Below, one piece after another: positions 1-8,157 of a DNA stretch of 64,000 nucleotides. A program made the translations under genes and the position numbers. The notes under the pieces are model-generated. The model ran no database searches and was not told where the DNA came from. It worked only from the letters and a program-made list of their open reading frames with translations. Numbering within the stretch: position 1 is the stretch's first letter; each line of letters starts with the position of its first letter. The stretch comes from Streptomyces sp. HNM0574. Lineage in GTDB: Bacteria > Actinomycetota > Actinomycetes > Streptomycetales > Streptomycetaceae. The stretch lies in assembly GCF_012726235.1 (NCBI RefSeq), contig NZ_JAASAH010000003.1, forward strand, positions 248,001 through 312,000. The letters run 5' to 3'.

Positions 1-1840
1 CCTCCTCGGCGTCCTGGTAACGCCCCATCCGGCGGAGCATGTTGGCGTGCTGGAGCTCGCCCTCCAGCAGCCTCGGGTCGGTGGGCTCCAGCCGGCCGCG
101 CAGGTGCTGGACGAACTCGCGGCAGAGCCACCAGCCGGACTTGTACTCGCCGTTGGCGCGGAGGTACTCGATGCAGTTGAGCACGAAGCCGTGCACCACC
201 GGGTCGTCGGAGACGAGCGCGCCCGAGCTCTCCAGGTGCGGGACGAGCTCGTCGTACCGGCTCCAGTTGGCGCGGTCGCCCGGTTCGCGCGGGTCGGCGG
301 CGGCGAGGAGGCGGGAGGCGCTGGCGGCGCCCTGGCTGCGGGACTCCTCGCCCATGTACCGCTTGACCAGGGCCTGGTAGACGCGGTGCATGCGGACGTC
401 GCGCACGGTGAGGTTGTCGCCGTGCTCCAGGTGGTCCTCGTACTCGATGCGGATGGCGGCGGCCTCGCGGAGCTTGCGGAGCGTCGCGTTCCACTCGCTG
501 GGGTCGGCGATCAGGTCGCCCAGCGGCGCGGGCAGATCCTCGGCGCGGGCGGTGCGCAGCAGGCGTACGGGGATGGAGTCGGGGGCGAAGAAGGCGAGCA
601 GGCAGAGGAGTTCGTAGGAGACCGGGTCCTCCTCCTTCAGCCCGTTGAAGGTGACGGCCCACGCCTTGTCGAAGGTGTGCGGGTACCCGGCGTCGGTCTC
701 GACGTTGATGTCGCCCTGGCGGACCAGGCCGAGGTACTCCTGCACCTCCATCGTCGGGTTGCGGGCCAGCCAGGCCGCCGTCTGGTCGAGCAGCAGCGGG
801 AAGTCCTCCATCTCGGAGGCGAGTTCGGCGGCCTGCCGGTCGGTCAGCCGCTTGGAGCGCCGCTTGACGAAGGAGACGCTCTCGGCCCGGTCGAAGTGGG
901 TGACCTCGACCAGCTCGGCGCCGTACTGGCCCCACTCGGTGTTCCGCGTCGTCAGCAGCACGTGGCCGCGGCCCTCGGGGATGACGTCGTCGACGAGCAT
1001 CGCCGGGTCCTCGGCGCCGTCGAGGACGATCAGCCAGCGGCGGTGCGGGGCGCCGGTGCGCAGCGCCTCGTGCACGCCGCGGATCTGCTCGCCGAGCTGG
1101 GCGCCGGCGCGCAGCCCGAGCCGGTCGGCGAGCAGCGCGACCTGCTGCCTGGCCTGGGTGCGGCGCTCGGCGTTGACGTGCCAGACGATGTCGTACTCGT
1201 TGCCGAAGCGGTGCAGGTACTCGTCGGCGATCTGGGACTTGCCGACGCCCTGCACGCCGTGCAGCGCCACGAGGGAGGTGCCGTCCCCGGTGGAGTTCAG
1301 CCGCCGGTAGAGCGTCTCCAGATAGCGCTCGCGGCCGGTGAACCTGCGGTTGCGGCGGGGGGCCTGCCAGACCGCGGGCGGGGCGCTGGGGAAGCGGTGC
1401 GCGGGGGCCGCGCCGCTCTCGGTGAGGGTCTCGATGGCGGTGGTGTCGAGGCCCATGGCGGTGAACATCCGCCGCCGCGCCTCGCGTTCGTCGAGGTTGA
1501 GCAGGCTGACGGGGCGGAGGGCGGCGGCGGTGTGCGGCAGTTCCTGACTGGCGACGTTGATCACGGTGACGCGCTCCAGGTGCGGCACGACCGTGCCGGT
1601 GAGGGCGCGCGTCCACTCCTCCTCGGTGTACTCGCCGGTGCTGAAGTACCAGTCGTCCAGGAGCAGTACGAGGTGTTCGGCGCTGTCCACCAGCGAGCGG
1701 TACGCGGCGTCCAGCGGGAGGCCGCCGGGCGGGTCCCAGCGGTGCAGGCTGAAGGTGTGGTCCTGGAGGGCGAGCTGGTCGCCTATCCAGGCCGCCCAGG
1801 CACGGCCGGCGCCGGCGTAGGAGATGGTGAAGTGCTGCAT
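1..1840 (-). CDS. FxsT-like TIR / NB-ARC / TPR protein (3' end cut by window edge)
   Basis: Only the first 613 codons are present, because the frame is still open at base 1. The N-terminal ~130 residues look like a TIR-type fold (start MQHFTISYAGAGRAWAAWI, with an acidic WYFSTGEYTEEEW segment near residues 64-76). A linker follows, then an NB-ARC/STAND NTPase with the P-loop GVQGVGKS at about 195-202 and a Walker B-like LIVLDGAED near 275. The last visible part (LLEGELQHANMLRRMGRYQDAEE) starts a TPR array. This matches the FxSxx-COOH system TPR protein family, which accompanies radical SAM FxsB. The ATG start follows GAGGT by four bases. It is the last visible gene of the minus-strand block, 96 bases after the radical SAM gene. 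A signalling or effector switch triggered by the peptide or a ligand is inference. Confidence 0.85.
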   Translation of the reverse strand, partial: MQHFTISYAGAGRAWAAWIGDQLALQDHTFSLHRWDPPGGLPLDAAYRSLVDSAEHLVLLLDDWYFSTGEYTEEEWTRALTGTVVPHLERVTVINVASQELPHTAAALRPVSLLNLDEREARRRMFTAMGLDTTAIETLTESGAAPAHRFPSAPPAVWQAPRRNRRFTGRERYLETLYRRLNSTGDGTSLVALHGVQGVGKSQIADEYLHRFGNEYDIVWHVNAERRTQARQQVALLADRLGLRAGAQLGEQIRGVHEALRTGAPHRRWLIVLDGAEDPAMLVDDVIPEGRGHVLLTTRNTEWGQYGAELVEVTHFDRAESVSFVKRRSKRLTDRQAAELASEMEDFPLLLDQTAAWLARNPTMEVQEYLGLVRQGDINVETDAGYPHTFDKAWAVTFNGLKEEDPVSYELLCLLAFFAPDSIPVRLLRTARAEDLPAPLGDLIADPSEWNATLRKLREAAAIRIEYEDHLEHGDNLTVRDVRMHRVYQALVKRYMGEESRSQGAASASRLLAAADPREPGDRANWSRYDELVPHLESSGALVSDDPVVHGFVLNCIEYLRANGEYKSGWWLCREFVQHLRGRLEPTDPRLLEGELQHANMLRRMGRYQDAEE

Positions 1841-1936
1841 GTGGACCTCGAGAACGAGAAAACGCAGGGAATCACAGAGTGTTCATAGACGGTAACGCAT
1901 TCGTCGGACAGTCGGTCGTCTGTGCCCAAGTATGGT

Positions 1937-3196
1937 TCACCACAGGGGTATTGGGTGTCCGCTCACACCGTTTCCGTCTGGTCTGCTTGGTCCGGGTGGT
2001 CCGGCTTCCTCCGGCGCCGCCGCCCTTCCGAGCCGGTCCGCGACGTGCCGGATCAGGCGTTCCAGGTCGGCGCAGTACACCGAGGGGTTGCGGAAGCCGG
2101 TCGCGGGGGCGTACCGGTGCGTGGGGTTGCCGCCGCCGCACACCCGGAAGACGGGGCAGCGGCGGCAGGTGCGCGGCGGGTCGGTTCCGGCGCCGAAGTG
2201 TTCACGTACGGTCGTGAACGCGTCGTGGAAGACGTCGAATCCGGTCGCGGACGCGCCGTGGTAGGCGGAGCGGAGCGAGTCGACGCGCTCGATGCTCCCG
2301 TCCGTCTCGACGAGCACCGCGGCGCCGGGCGAGTGGCCGAGGGACTCGACGGCGCTGGGCGCCCCGAGCAGCAGCGCGAGGATCTCCTCGAACAGCCGCA
2401 CCCGGGTCTCCAGCCGCCCCGCGTCCCACCACCGGTCGAAGACCCGCACCAGCCAGTCGCCGTACGGGGTGGCCCGCGCCGTGCGCCCCGGCTCCCCCGG
2501 CGCGGGCAGCGCGGGCGGCGGGGCGTCCCAATTGGCGTGCGGGAGCAGCAGGTCGAGGGCGGGCGGCCGGAGCGCGAGCAGCGAGGTGTAGGTCTCCAGC
2601 GGGTCCTGGGCCACGTCGACGGTGCACAGGATGCCCGCGTACGCCTCCGGCACCTGCTCGGCGAGCAGCCGGGCCGCGCGGTCGACGGCGGGCCAGGAGG
2701 GGCGGCCCGCGTGGTCGACGCGGCGGTGGTTGAGCGCGGCGGTGCCGCCGTCGGCGCTGATGCCGACGCGGACGCCGGCCGCGGCGAGGCGGCGGAGCGT
2801 GGCCGCGGTGAGCAGCGTGCCGTTGGTCTGCACGAAGAAGCGCAGCGCGCAGCCGGGCGCGGCCCGGCGTACGGCGGCGCGCACGGTCTTCACGTACTCC
2901 AGGGCCGTGCCGGGGCCGCCGAGCAGCGGCTCCCCGCCGTGCAGGTCGACCCGCGCCGAGGGCAGCCGGTGCGCCGCCGCGTGCTCGGCGATCCGCTCCG
3001 CGGCCTGCCGCATGGTGCCGGGCGCGACCCGGGCCGGGCGGTCCCGCCAGGTGGTGTCGGGGCCCCGGTAGAGGTAGCAGTAGGTGCAGGCCAGGTTGCA
3101 GCGGCCGTGCACCTTCAGCACGAACTGCCGGTAGGCGGGCGGCCGTTCCTCCCCCGGTTGACGCGCGTCACGCGCCGTCGCGACGGGCTCCCTCAC
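1937..3196 (-). CDS. FxsB-like radical SAM/SPASM peptide maturase
   Basis: The 419-residue protein has the radical SAM cluster motif CNLACTYC (Cys33, Cys37, Cys40), followed by DLHGGEPLL, which is typical of peptide-modifying radical SAM enzymes. A cysteine-rich C-terminal SPASM-type region (CRRCPVFRVCGGG and a later YC) would bind auxiliary Fe-S clusters. It fits the FxsB family, whose members form three-residue cyclophane crosslinks from an aromatic residue to the residue two positions later. The GTG start at 3196 overlaps the stop codon of the small upstream gene as GTGA, so the two should be translationally coupled and the small protein is the obvious substrate. In-frame codons extend further upstream but would read across the precursor gene. 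I see no beta-hydroxylase extension at the C-terminus. The substrate assignment is inference from position. Confidence 0.88.
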   Translation of the reverse strand: MREPVATARDARQPGEERPPAYRQFVLKVHGRCNLACTYCYLYRGPDTTWRDRPARVAPGTMRQAAERIAEHAAAHRLPSARVDLHGGEPLLGGPGTALEYVKTVRAAVRRAAPGCALRFFVQTNGTLLTAATLRRLAAAGVRVGISADGGTAALNHRRVDHAGRPSWPAVDRAARLLAEQVPEAYAGILCTVDVAQDPLETYTSLLALRPPALDLLLPHANWDAPPPALPAPGEPGRTARATPYGDWLVRVFDRWWDAGRLETRVRLFEEILALLLGAPSAVESLGHSPGAAVLVETDGSIERVDSLRSAYHGASATGFDVFHDAFTTVREHFGAGTDPPRTCRRCPVFRVCGGGNPTHRYAPATGFRNPSVYCADLERLIRHVADRLGRAAAPEEAGPPGPSRPDGNGVSGHPIPLW

Positions 3197-3393
3197 GGGA
3201 CACCGTCGCGGGGCGAGTCCTCGTAGTACGCGACGACCGAACCGGCCGGGGCGGCCGCGCGGGCCCTGATGCCGGGCAATAAGGCGGCGAGCAGCGGGTG
3301 CGTGGCGCTCTCGGTGAGCAGGTCGCCGGGTGCGGGCAGCGGCACCTCGCTCCGCCCGGACCCGCCGTCCCCCGCGGCGGTGCCGGGCCGCAT
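3193..3393 (-). CDS. putative cyclophane RiPP precursor (FxsA-like, non-canonical tail)
   Basis: This 66-residue protein starts at an ATG with GGAGGGGAG about seven bases upstream. Its N-terminal two thirds (PAPGDLLTESATHPLLAAL and onward) resemble the amphipathic leader of FxsA-type precursors, and it lies directly before the radical SAM gene with a GTGA overlap. The last residues are VVAYYEDSPRDGVP. There is no FxSxx-COOH ending; Tyr-Glu-Asp instead offers an aromatic-X-Asp unit of the kind that triceptide maturases can crosslink. Codon 38 is TTA (complement of 3280-3282), a codon that in Streptomyces is read by the developmental tRNA encoded by bldA. Precursor identity rests on size, position and leader character and has not been tested. 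It could instead be a small structural partner of the neighbouring vWA protein. Confidence 0.7.
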   Translation of the reverse strand: MRPGTAAGDGGSGRSEVPLPAPGDLLTESATHPLLAALLPGIRARAAAPAGSVVAYYEDSPRDGVP

Positions 3394-3428
3394 CGGGGAG
3401 CTCCCCTCCGTCGTGCCTCGCCGCTCCG

Positions 3429-6400
3429 TCACGCCTCGCCGCCCCCAAGGACGCGGGCCCGCTCGCGGGCCGCGGTCACGTCCTCGTGCGCGGGCTCGCC
3501 GTTCCGCTCCCACAGTTGCGCTATCTGCTCGTACGCGGAGACCGCGGGGCCGCCGCCGAGCCACGCCTCGATCACCCGCGCCCGCCGCCACCGGTACTGC
3601 GCCGCCTCCGCCAGCAGTCCGGCGTCCTCGGCGGTGTGGGCCGCGTTGTGCAGGAAGCGGGACGCCTGGCTGGCGCGCCGGTAGCGGGAGTCCTCGGTGT
3701 GCTCGTCGAGCCACGATCCGGCGAGCGTCGCCCAGGCGTCGACGACGGTGCGCGGGCGTGCCTCGCGCGTCCGCGTCACACTGCTGAACATCGCCTCCGC
3801 CTCCTCCACGTCGGACCAGCGCCGGTCCGCAGGCCCGGTCAGCCGGTACCGGACGAGCAGGGCCTCGCCCAGTGCCTGCTCCACTTCCGCCATCTCCTCG
3901 GCTTCCCCGGCCTCGGCGCGGCATTCCCGCAGCAGCCGGACGGCTTCGCCGGCGCGGCCCGCGTCCCGTGCCGCGCGGGCGAGGGCCAGTTGCAGCCGGG
4001 CCTCCATGTGCCGGAGCCTGCCGTGCTGTTCGCGGGGGAGGCCGGCGCGGGCCTCGCGCAGCAGCGGCAGGACCTCGCGCAGGCTGGAGTCGTCGTCGCC
4101 GCGCCAGGAGATGCCGCCCTCGGACACCCCGTCCCGCCCGTCGGCCTCCGCCGCCGCGCCCTCCGCCCAGCCCCGGAGCGCGTACCCGCCGAGCGCGCAG
4201 ACGGCCTCGGCCCACAGGGCCGGGTCGTCGGCCTCGCGCGCGAACGCCAGGGCCGTGTCGGCCTCGTGGAGCACGGTGGCGAACACCCGGTCGGCGCGGA
4301 GGCCGCCGGCGGCCCTGGTCCTGGCCTCGGCCCGGTCCAGCCAGTAGCGGGCCGAGTGCACGAAACGGCGGCCGTCCCTGCCCATCCGCTGCCTGGCGTG
4401 CGCGATCTCCAGCCCGGCGAGCGCCTTCTCCGCGTACACGGCGGCGTGTTCGGAGGGCGCGGCACGGGAGAGCGCGAGCGCGACGCCGGCGCTCTGCCGC
4501 AGCTGGTCGGCGTCGGGCAGCGCGACGGCCGCGTCGGCGGCGTCCAGGTGGTGCAGCGCCAGGCCGTGCCGGTCGAGGGAGCCGGGGAGTTCGGGGTGCT
4601 CGGGCGGCTCGGGCATCTCCACCAGCAGCGTCGCCAGCCGCAGGTGCAGGGCCGCGCGTTCGGTGGCCACCGCGCCGGCGGCGCCGCCCGCGGTGTCCCG
4701 GGCGCCGTCCGTGGTGGGCGCGGCGCCGGCCGCGTGGAGCAGCAGCAGGTACTCGGCGTGCAGCCGGTCGGCGGGGGTGTCCTGCCAGGCGCGGCCGGTG
4801 GCGGCGGGCAGGACCCGCAGCGCGGGCCAGTCGGGCGCGGTGCGCACCTCGTCCGCGAGGCCGGTCAGCACCCGGACGAGGTCGGCGCGGACGAAGACGC
4901 CCGGGTCCTCCGGGTAGGCGTCGGTGACCCGGCGCAGCGCCTCGTACGCGTCGAGCAGGTCCTCGCGGTCGCCGGTGACGCGCCAGCGCTCCAGCAGGGC
5001 GCGGGCGAGCGATTCGTCCGTCTCCGGGCCGCCGAGGGCCCGGAAGTGCGCGATGGCGGCCTCCAGTTCCCGTGCGGTGCCGTCGTCGTGGTACCGGTTC
5101 CAGTGGTGCCGGGCGCGCTCCCGCAGGGCCTCGCGCTCGCGCGGGGCGTGGCGCGTCGGGTCGTCGTCCTCGCCCCAGCGCGGCATGAAGCGGCGCAGCA
5201 CCGCCTGGGAGACGCGCGCGAACGGCTGCCGCGCGACGCCCTCGCGCCCGGGGGCCGGGCCGCCGGACGGGGGTGTGACGGTGCCGCCGAGGTAATCGGC
5301 GGCCATCGCGGGGAAGTTGCGGGTGCGGCGTCCGAAGTGCCGCTCCACGTACGTCGAGCACTCCTTGAGGACGAGCGCCGCGTCGCCCTGGCTGAGCCGT
5401 TCCAGCAGCAGTTCGCGTACGCCGTCGTGGAACTCGTAGGCCACGCGCTCGCCCGGCCCTGTGCCGCCCTCGCGCCGCAGGAGGCCGCTGAGCAGCACCT
5501 CGGCGAGTTCCGACGGGCCGGTGTGCGGGAGCATCGCGCGCTGCACCAACTGCATGACGGGCAAGGCGAGTTCGGTGGCCGAGAGATACACGGCCAGCTG
5601 CACCGCGTCCGGTGAGGCGCTGCCCTCGAAGGCGGCGAGGAGCCGCCCGGGCTCGCGTGCGCCGCCCGCGCGGGGCGCGCGGGCGGCCGGGTGCGCGGGG
5701 CGTACCCAGCCGGCGGCGGCGTTCACGGCGACGCCCGTCACGCCCGAGACGAGGCGGGCCCAGTTGCCGAGCGCCGTCTCGGTGGGCGCGAGCACGGGCA
5801 CCGCCCAGGCGCCCGTGTCACGCGCGGCCTCCCGGGGCGCCGGGCGCACCCGGCTCGCGGGACGGAAGGCGAGCTGCCCGCCCATGCCCTGCCTGCGCCG
5901 CAGCACGCCGGGGAGCGCGGGCAGGTGCGTACGCCGCCACATGCGCTGCGGCAGCGGCTGGATGACGGCGACGGGGGACGTCTGCGCCCAGTGGTTCAGC
6001 TGGCGCTGCATCCGGCCGCTGCGCCACATCGGGCCCGCGCAGTCGCTGAGCAGCAGCGTGATCCAGTGCCCGGTGGGGTCGCGCAGCAGGCCGGCGGGCC
6101 GCAACGCCCGTCCCCGCGCGTCCACTTCGGACCCGACGGCCGGTTCCCCGGTCTCCGCGTCCTCGTGCAGGAAGTGCACCTTGACGTCGCGGAACGCGCC
6201 CGCGCCCGCGCACGCCTGGCGCAGCTCGGCGCACATCTCCTCCCACGGGACCATCGACGAGGAGACGTCCATGAGCAGCTGCACCCGTGCCGTGCGCCGC
6301 GCGCCCCGGCGGAGGACGGGCACCACCAGGCCGGTCTCGGCGGCCCGTTCGGCCGTGGCCTGCTCGTCGACGTCCTCGCGCACCGCGTGCACCGGCGGCC

Positions 6401-6851
6401 GGTACCGCTGGAGCGGACGCAGCGCCCGTTGCAGCGGCAGCAGCGAGGGCAGCGCGTTGGCGACGGGCACCCGTACGGGCACTCCCACGGGCCGGCCCGT
6501 GGGCCCGCCGGTCCGGGTGCCCCCGGCCGGGTGCGGGCCCGTGGTGTGCAGCGGGACGGTGTCGTCCCCGGGGCCGCGGCGCCGGCGCGCGGGGGCGCCG
6601 TCCACCGGGTCCTGGGGCGCCGTCCCGTCCCGGCCGGGTTTCGCCGCCGGGGTGCCCGCGCCGGTGCCGTGCGCTCCGGTGGTGTCCGCCGCGGCCGTGC
6701 CGGTGCGGTCCGGTTCCGGAGCGGGCTCGGCCAGCGGCTCGCCCGGGCTGGCCCAGCGGGCCAGCCACAGGGCGTCGGCGAGCTCCCGCGCGGAGGGCTC
6801 GGCGCCCACGTCGCGGAGTCTGCGCACCAGTTCGGGCAGTCCGTCGGACAC
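3429..6851 (-). CDS. SAV_2336-type vWA protein with long helical/TPR-like C-terminus
   Basis: The 1140-residue protein begins with the SAV_2336 N-terminal signature (LADALWLARWA near residues 25-34). A low-complexity Pro/Gly/Thr linker of about 90 residues follows, then a von Willebrand A-like domain with the MIDAS core MDVSSS (Asp195, Ser197, Ser199). The C-terminal half is rich in Ala, Arg, Leu and Glu with repeated two-helix spacing, consistent with TPR-like repeats. vWA proteins next to MoxR ATPases usually act as their partner or substrate adaptor. The ATG start lies three bases after the stop of the AAA+ gene, and the stop is 35 bases before the putative peptide precursor, so all are probably on one transcript. 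I infer that this is the adaptor of an NTP-dependent conflict or assembly module. Confidence 0.82.
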   Translation of the reverse strand: MSDGLPELVRRLRDVGAEPSARELADALWLARWASPGEPLAEPAPEPDRTGTAAADTTGAHGTGAGTPAAKPGRDGTAPQDPVDGAPARRRRGPGDDTVPLHTTGPHPAGGTRTGGPTGRPVGVPVRVPVANALPSLLPLQRALRPLQRYRPPVHAVREDVDEQATAERAAETGLVVPVLRRGARRTARVQLLMDVSSSMVPWEEMCAELRQACAGAGAFRDVKVHFLHEDAETGEPAVGSEVDARGRALRPAGLLRDPTGHWITLLLSDCAGPMWRSGRMQRQLNHWAQTSPVAVIQPLPQRMWRRTHLPALPGVLRRRQGMGGQLAFRPASRVRPAPREAARDTGAWAVPVLAPTETALGNWARLVSGVTGVAVNAAAGWVRPAHPAARAPRAGGAREPGRLLAAFEGSASPDAVQLAVYLSATELALPVMQLVQRAMLPHTGPSELAEVLLSGLLRREGGTGPGERVAYEFHDGVRELLLERLSQGDAALVLKECSTYVERHFGRRTRNFPAMAADYLGGTVTPPSGGPAPGREGVARQPFARVSQAVLRRFMPRWGEDDDPTRHAPREREALRERARHHWNRYHDDGTARELEAAIAHFRALGGPETDESLARALLERWRVTGDREDLLDAYEALRRVTDAYPEDPGVFVRADLVRVLTGLADEVRTAPDWPALRVLPAATGRAWQDTPADRLHAEYLLLLHAAGAAPTTDGARDTAGGAAGAVATERAALHLRLATLLVEMPEPPEHPELPGSLDRHGLALHHLDAADAAVALPDADQLRQSAGVALALSRAAPSEHAAVYAEKALAGLEIAHARQRMGRDGRRFVHSARYWLDRAEARTRAAGGLRADRVFATVLHEADTALAFAREADDPALWAEAVCALGGYALRGWAEGAAAEADGRDGVSEGGISWRGDDDSSLREVLPLLREARAGLPREQHGRLRHMEARLQLALARAARDAGRAGEAVRLLRECRAEAGEAEEMAEVEQALGEALLVRYRLTGPADRRWSDVEEAEAMFSSVTRTREARPRTVVDAWATLAGSWLDEHTEDSRYRRASQASRFLHNAAHTAEDAGLLAEAAQYRWRRARVIEAWLGGGPAVSAYEQIAQLWERNGEPAHEDVTAARERARVLGGGEA

Positions 6852-6854
6852 CGG

Positions 6855-7958
6855 TCACCCCGGCCTGTGGGAGGCGCCGCCCCGGTCCTCGCCACCGGGG
6901 CCGCCGGTGGCGCCGAGCGGCCGCATCATCATCTCGGCCAGGTGGCGCCTGGCGTCCGGCCCCGCGTCCTGCCCGAGCACGCTGTTCTGGGTGAGGTAGA
7001 TGGCGTTGAGCAGCTGGTCGGCGGCGTGCACCTCGCCGGGGGCGCTGGAGAGGAACTGCTCGATCGTCGCGTCGTTGTCCTCGTTCAGCTCCCCGAAGTG
7101 GGCCGTGACCATGGCCGCGAGGCGCTTCTTGTCCGGCGCCTTCAGGTCGAGGTGGATGCAGCGGCGCAGCAGCGGCAGCGGGAAGTCGCGTTCGCCGTTG
7201 CTGGTCATCACGACGACGGGGAAGGCGCGGCAGCGGACGCGGCCGCGGCGGACGTCGACGGAGGTGCCGTCGTCGGTGCGGACGCGCACGGTCTGCCGGC
7301 CGTCGTCGTCGGCGATCCGGCTGAGCTCCGGGATCTCGAACTCGCCTTCCTCCAGCACGTTCAGCAGGTCGTTCGGCAGGTCGATGTCGCTCTTGTCGAG
7401 CTCGTCGACGAGTAGCACCCGCGGCCGTTCGCCGGGCAGCAGCGCCGTCCCGAGCGGCCCGAGCCGCACGTACCGGCCGATGTCGCCCGTCTCCCCCGCT
7501 TCCCCGCCCGGCCGCGCGTTCCGGGCGGACAGCTGGGCGTCCTGGAGCCGGCCGATGGCGTCGTACTGGTACAGCCCGTCGCGGAGGGTCGTGCGGGAGA
7601 GGACGGGCCACTGGAGCACGCGGCCGAGGCCGAGTTCGTACGCGAGGGAGTGCGCGAGGGTGCTCTTGCCCGAGCCGGGGACGCCGGTGACCAGCAGCGG
7701 ACGCCGCAAGTACAGGGCGGCGTTGATGAGTTCGAGCTCGTGCTCGCTCTCGGCCCGCATCCGCTCCCGCGCCGGTCCGAGCCGCCGGACGGTGGCCGGG
7801 TCCAGCTCGGGGACCCGGGGCGCGGGCAGCACGGCGCCGGGGTCGTGCGCGTCCCCGGCGGCGCCGCCGTCGAAGGTGCGCCAGGGTGGCGGGTCCGGCA
7901 GTCGCCGGATGCCGTCGTGCGGCTCCCCCGCCCCTTTGTAGATCAGCCACTCCGTCAC
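6855..7958 (-). CDS. MoxR-like AAA+ ATPase
   Basis: The 367-residue protein has a Walker A GVPGSGKS at about residues 92-99, a Walker B VLLVDELDK at 181-189, and a sensor-like VVVMTSNGERDFPLPLLRR segment. This is the MoxR arrangement, where a ring ATPase remodels a partner together with a vWA protein. I chose the GTG at 7958 because GAGGAG sits about seven bases upstream and the protein then opens with MTEWLIYKGAGEPHDGIRRL. Upstream in-frame codons have no ribosome binding site and Arg-rich, non-native composition. It is followed three bases later by the vWA gene. The 199-base gap before it contains a candidate stress-sigma promoter, suggesting that this gene starts the ATPase-vWA-peptide transcript. 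Confidence 0.88.
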   Translation of the reverse strand: MTEWLIYKGAGEPHDGIRRLPDPPPWRTFDGGAAGDAHDPGAVLPAPRVPELDPATVRRLGPARERMRAESEHELELINAALYLRRPLLVTGVPGSGKSTLAHSLAYELGLGRVLQWPVLSRTTLRDGLYQYDAIGRLQDAQLSARNARPGGEAGETGDIGRYVRLGPLGTALLPGERPRVLLVDELDKSDIDLPNDLLNVLEEGEFEIPELSRIADDDGRQTVRVRTDDGTSVDVRRGRVRCRAFPVVVMTSNGERDFPLPLLRRCIHLDLKAPDKKRLAAMVTAHFGELNEDNDATIEQFLSSAPGEVHAADQLLNAIYLTQNSVLGQDAGPDARRHLAEMMMRPLGATGGPGGEDRGGASHRPG

Positions 7959-8028
7959 GATGGGCTCCTCATTGCGGTTCGTGTCTCCCCGGCCGGCCGG
8001 TGTCGTGCTGCTGGAGCCAACCGAGTAC

Positions 8029-8052
8029 GTACCCGGCCGCGCACCGGAAAAC
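8029..8052 (-). promoter_or_regulatory. candidate SigB/SigH-type promoter before the AAA+/vWA/RiPP block
   Basis: On the minus strand this stretch reads GTTT, 14 bases, GGGTAC. It fits the GNNT-N14-16-GGGTAY consensus described for Streptomyces general-stress sigma factors of the SigB/SigH group. It lies about 70 bases upstream of the AAA+ start codon, in the only sizeable gap of the cluster (7959-8157). A SigH-family sigma factor is encoded at 42688. The match is by eye only. Confidence 0.4.
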
Positions 8053-8157
8053 GACAATCTCCGGAAGGTTGTTCGTGTCGTGCGGCGGTGCGCCTCACGT
8101 GCGGCGCGCACCCGGCGCGCGGACCGGCGCGTGCCGCACCGCGCACCGCGCGGCCGC

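Noticed and set aside
47..1888. Long open frame on the plus strand opposite the FxsT-like gene
   Set aside because: It is a GC-rich shadow of the minus-strand gene, with low-complexity Gly/Ala/Val composition and no domain. The opposite frame has TIR, NB-ARC and TPR features.
3193..3393. A canonical FxSxx-COOH terminus for the small precursor
   Set aside because: The frame ends in RDGVP. There is no F-x-S in the last residues, and no other frame gives one.
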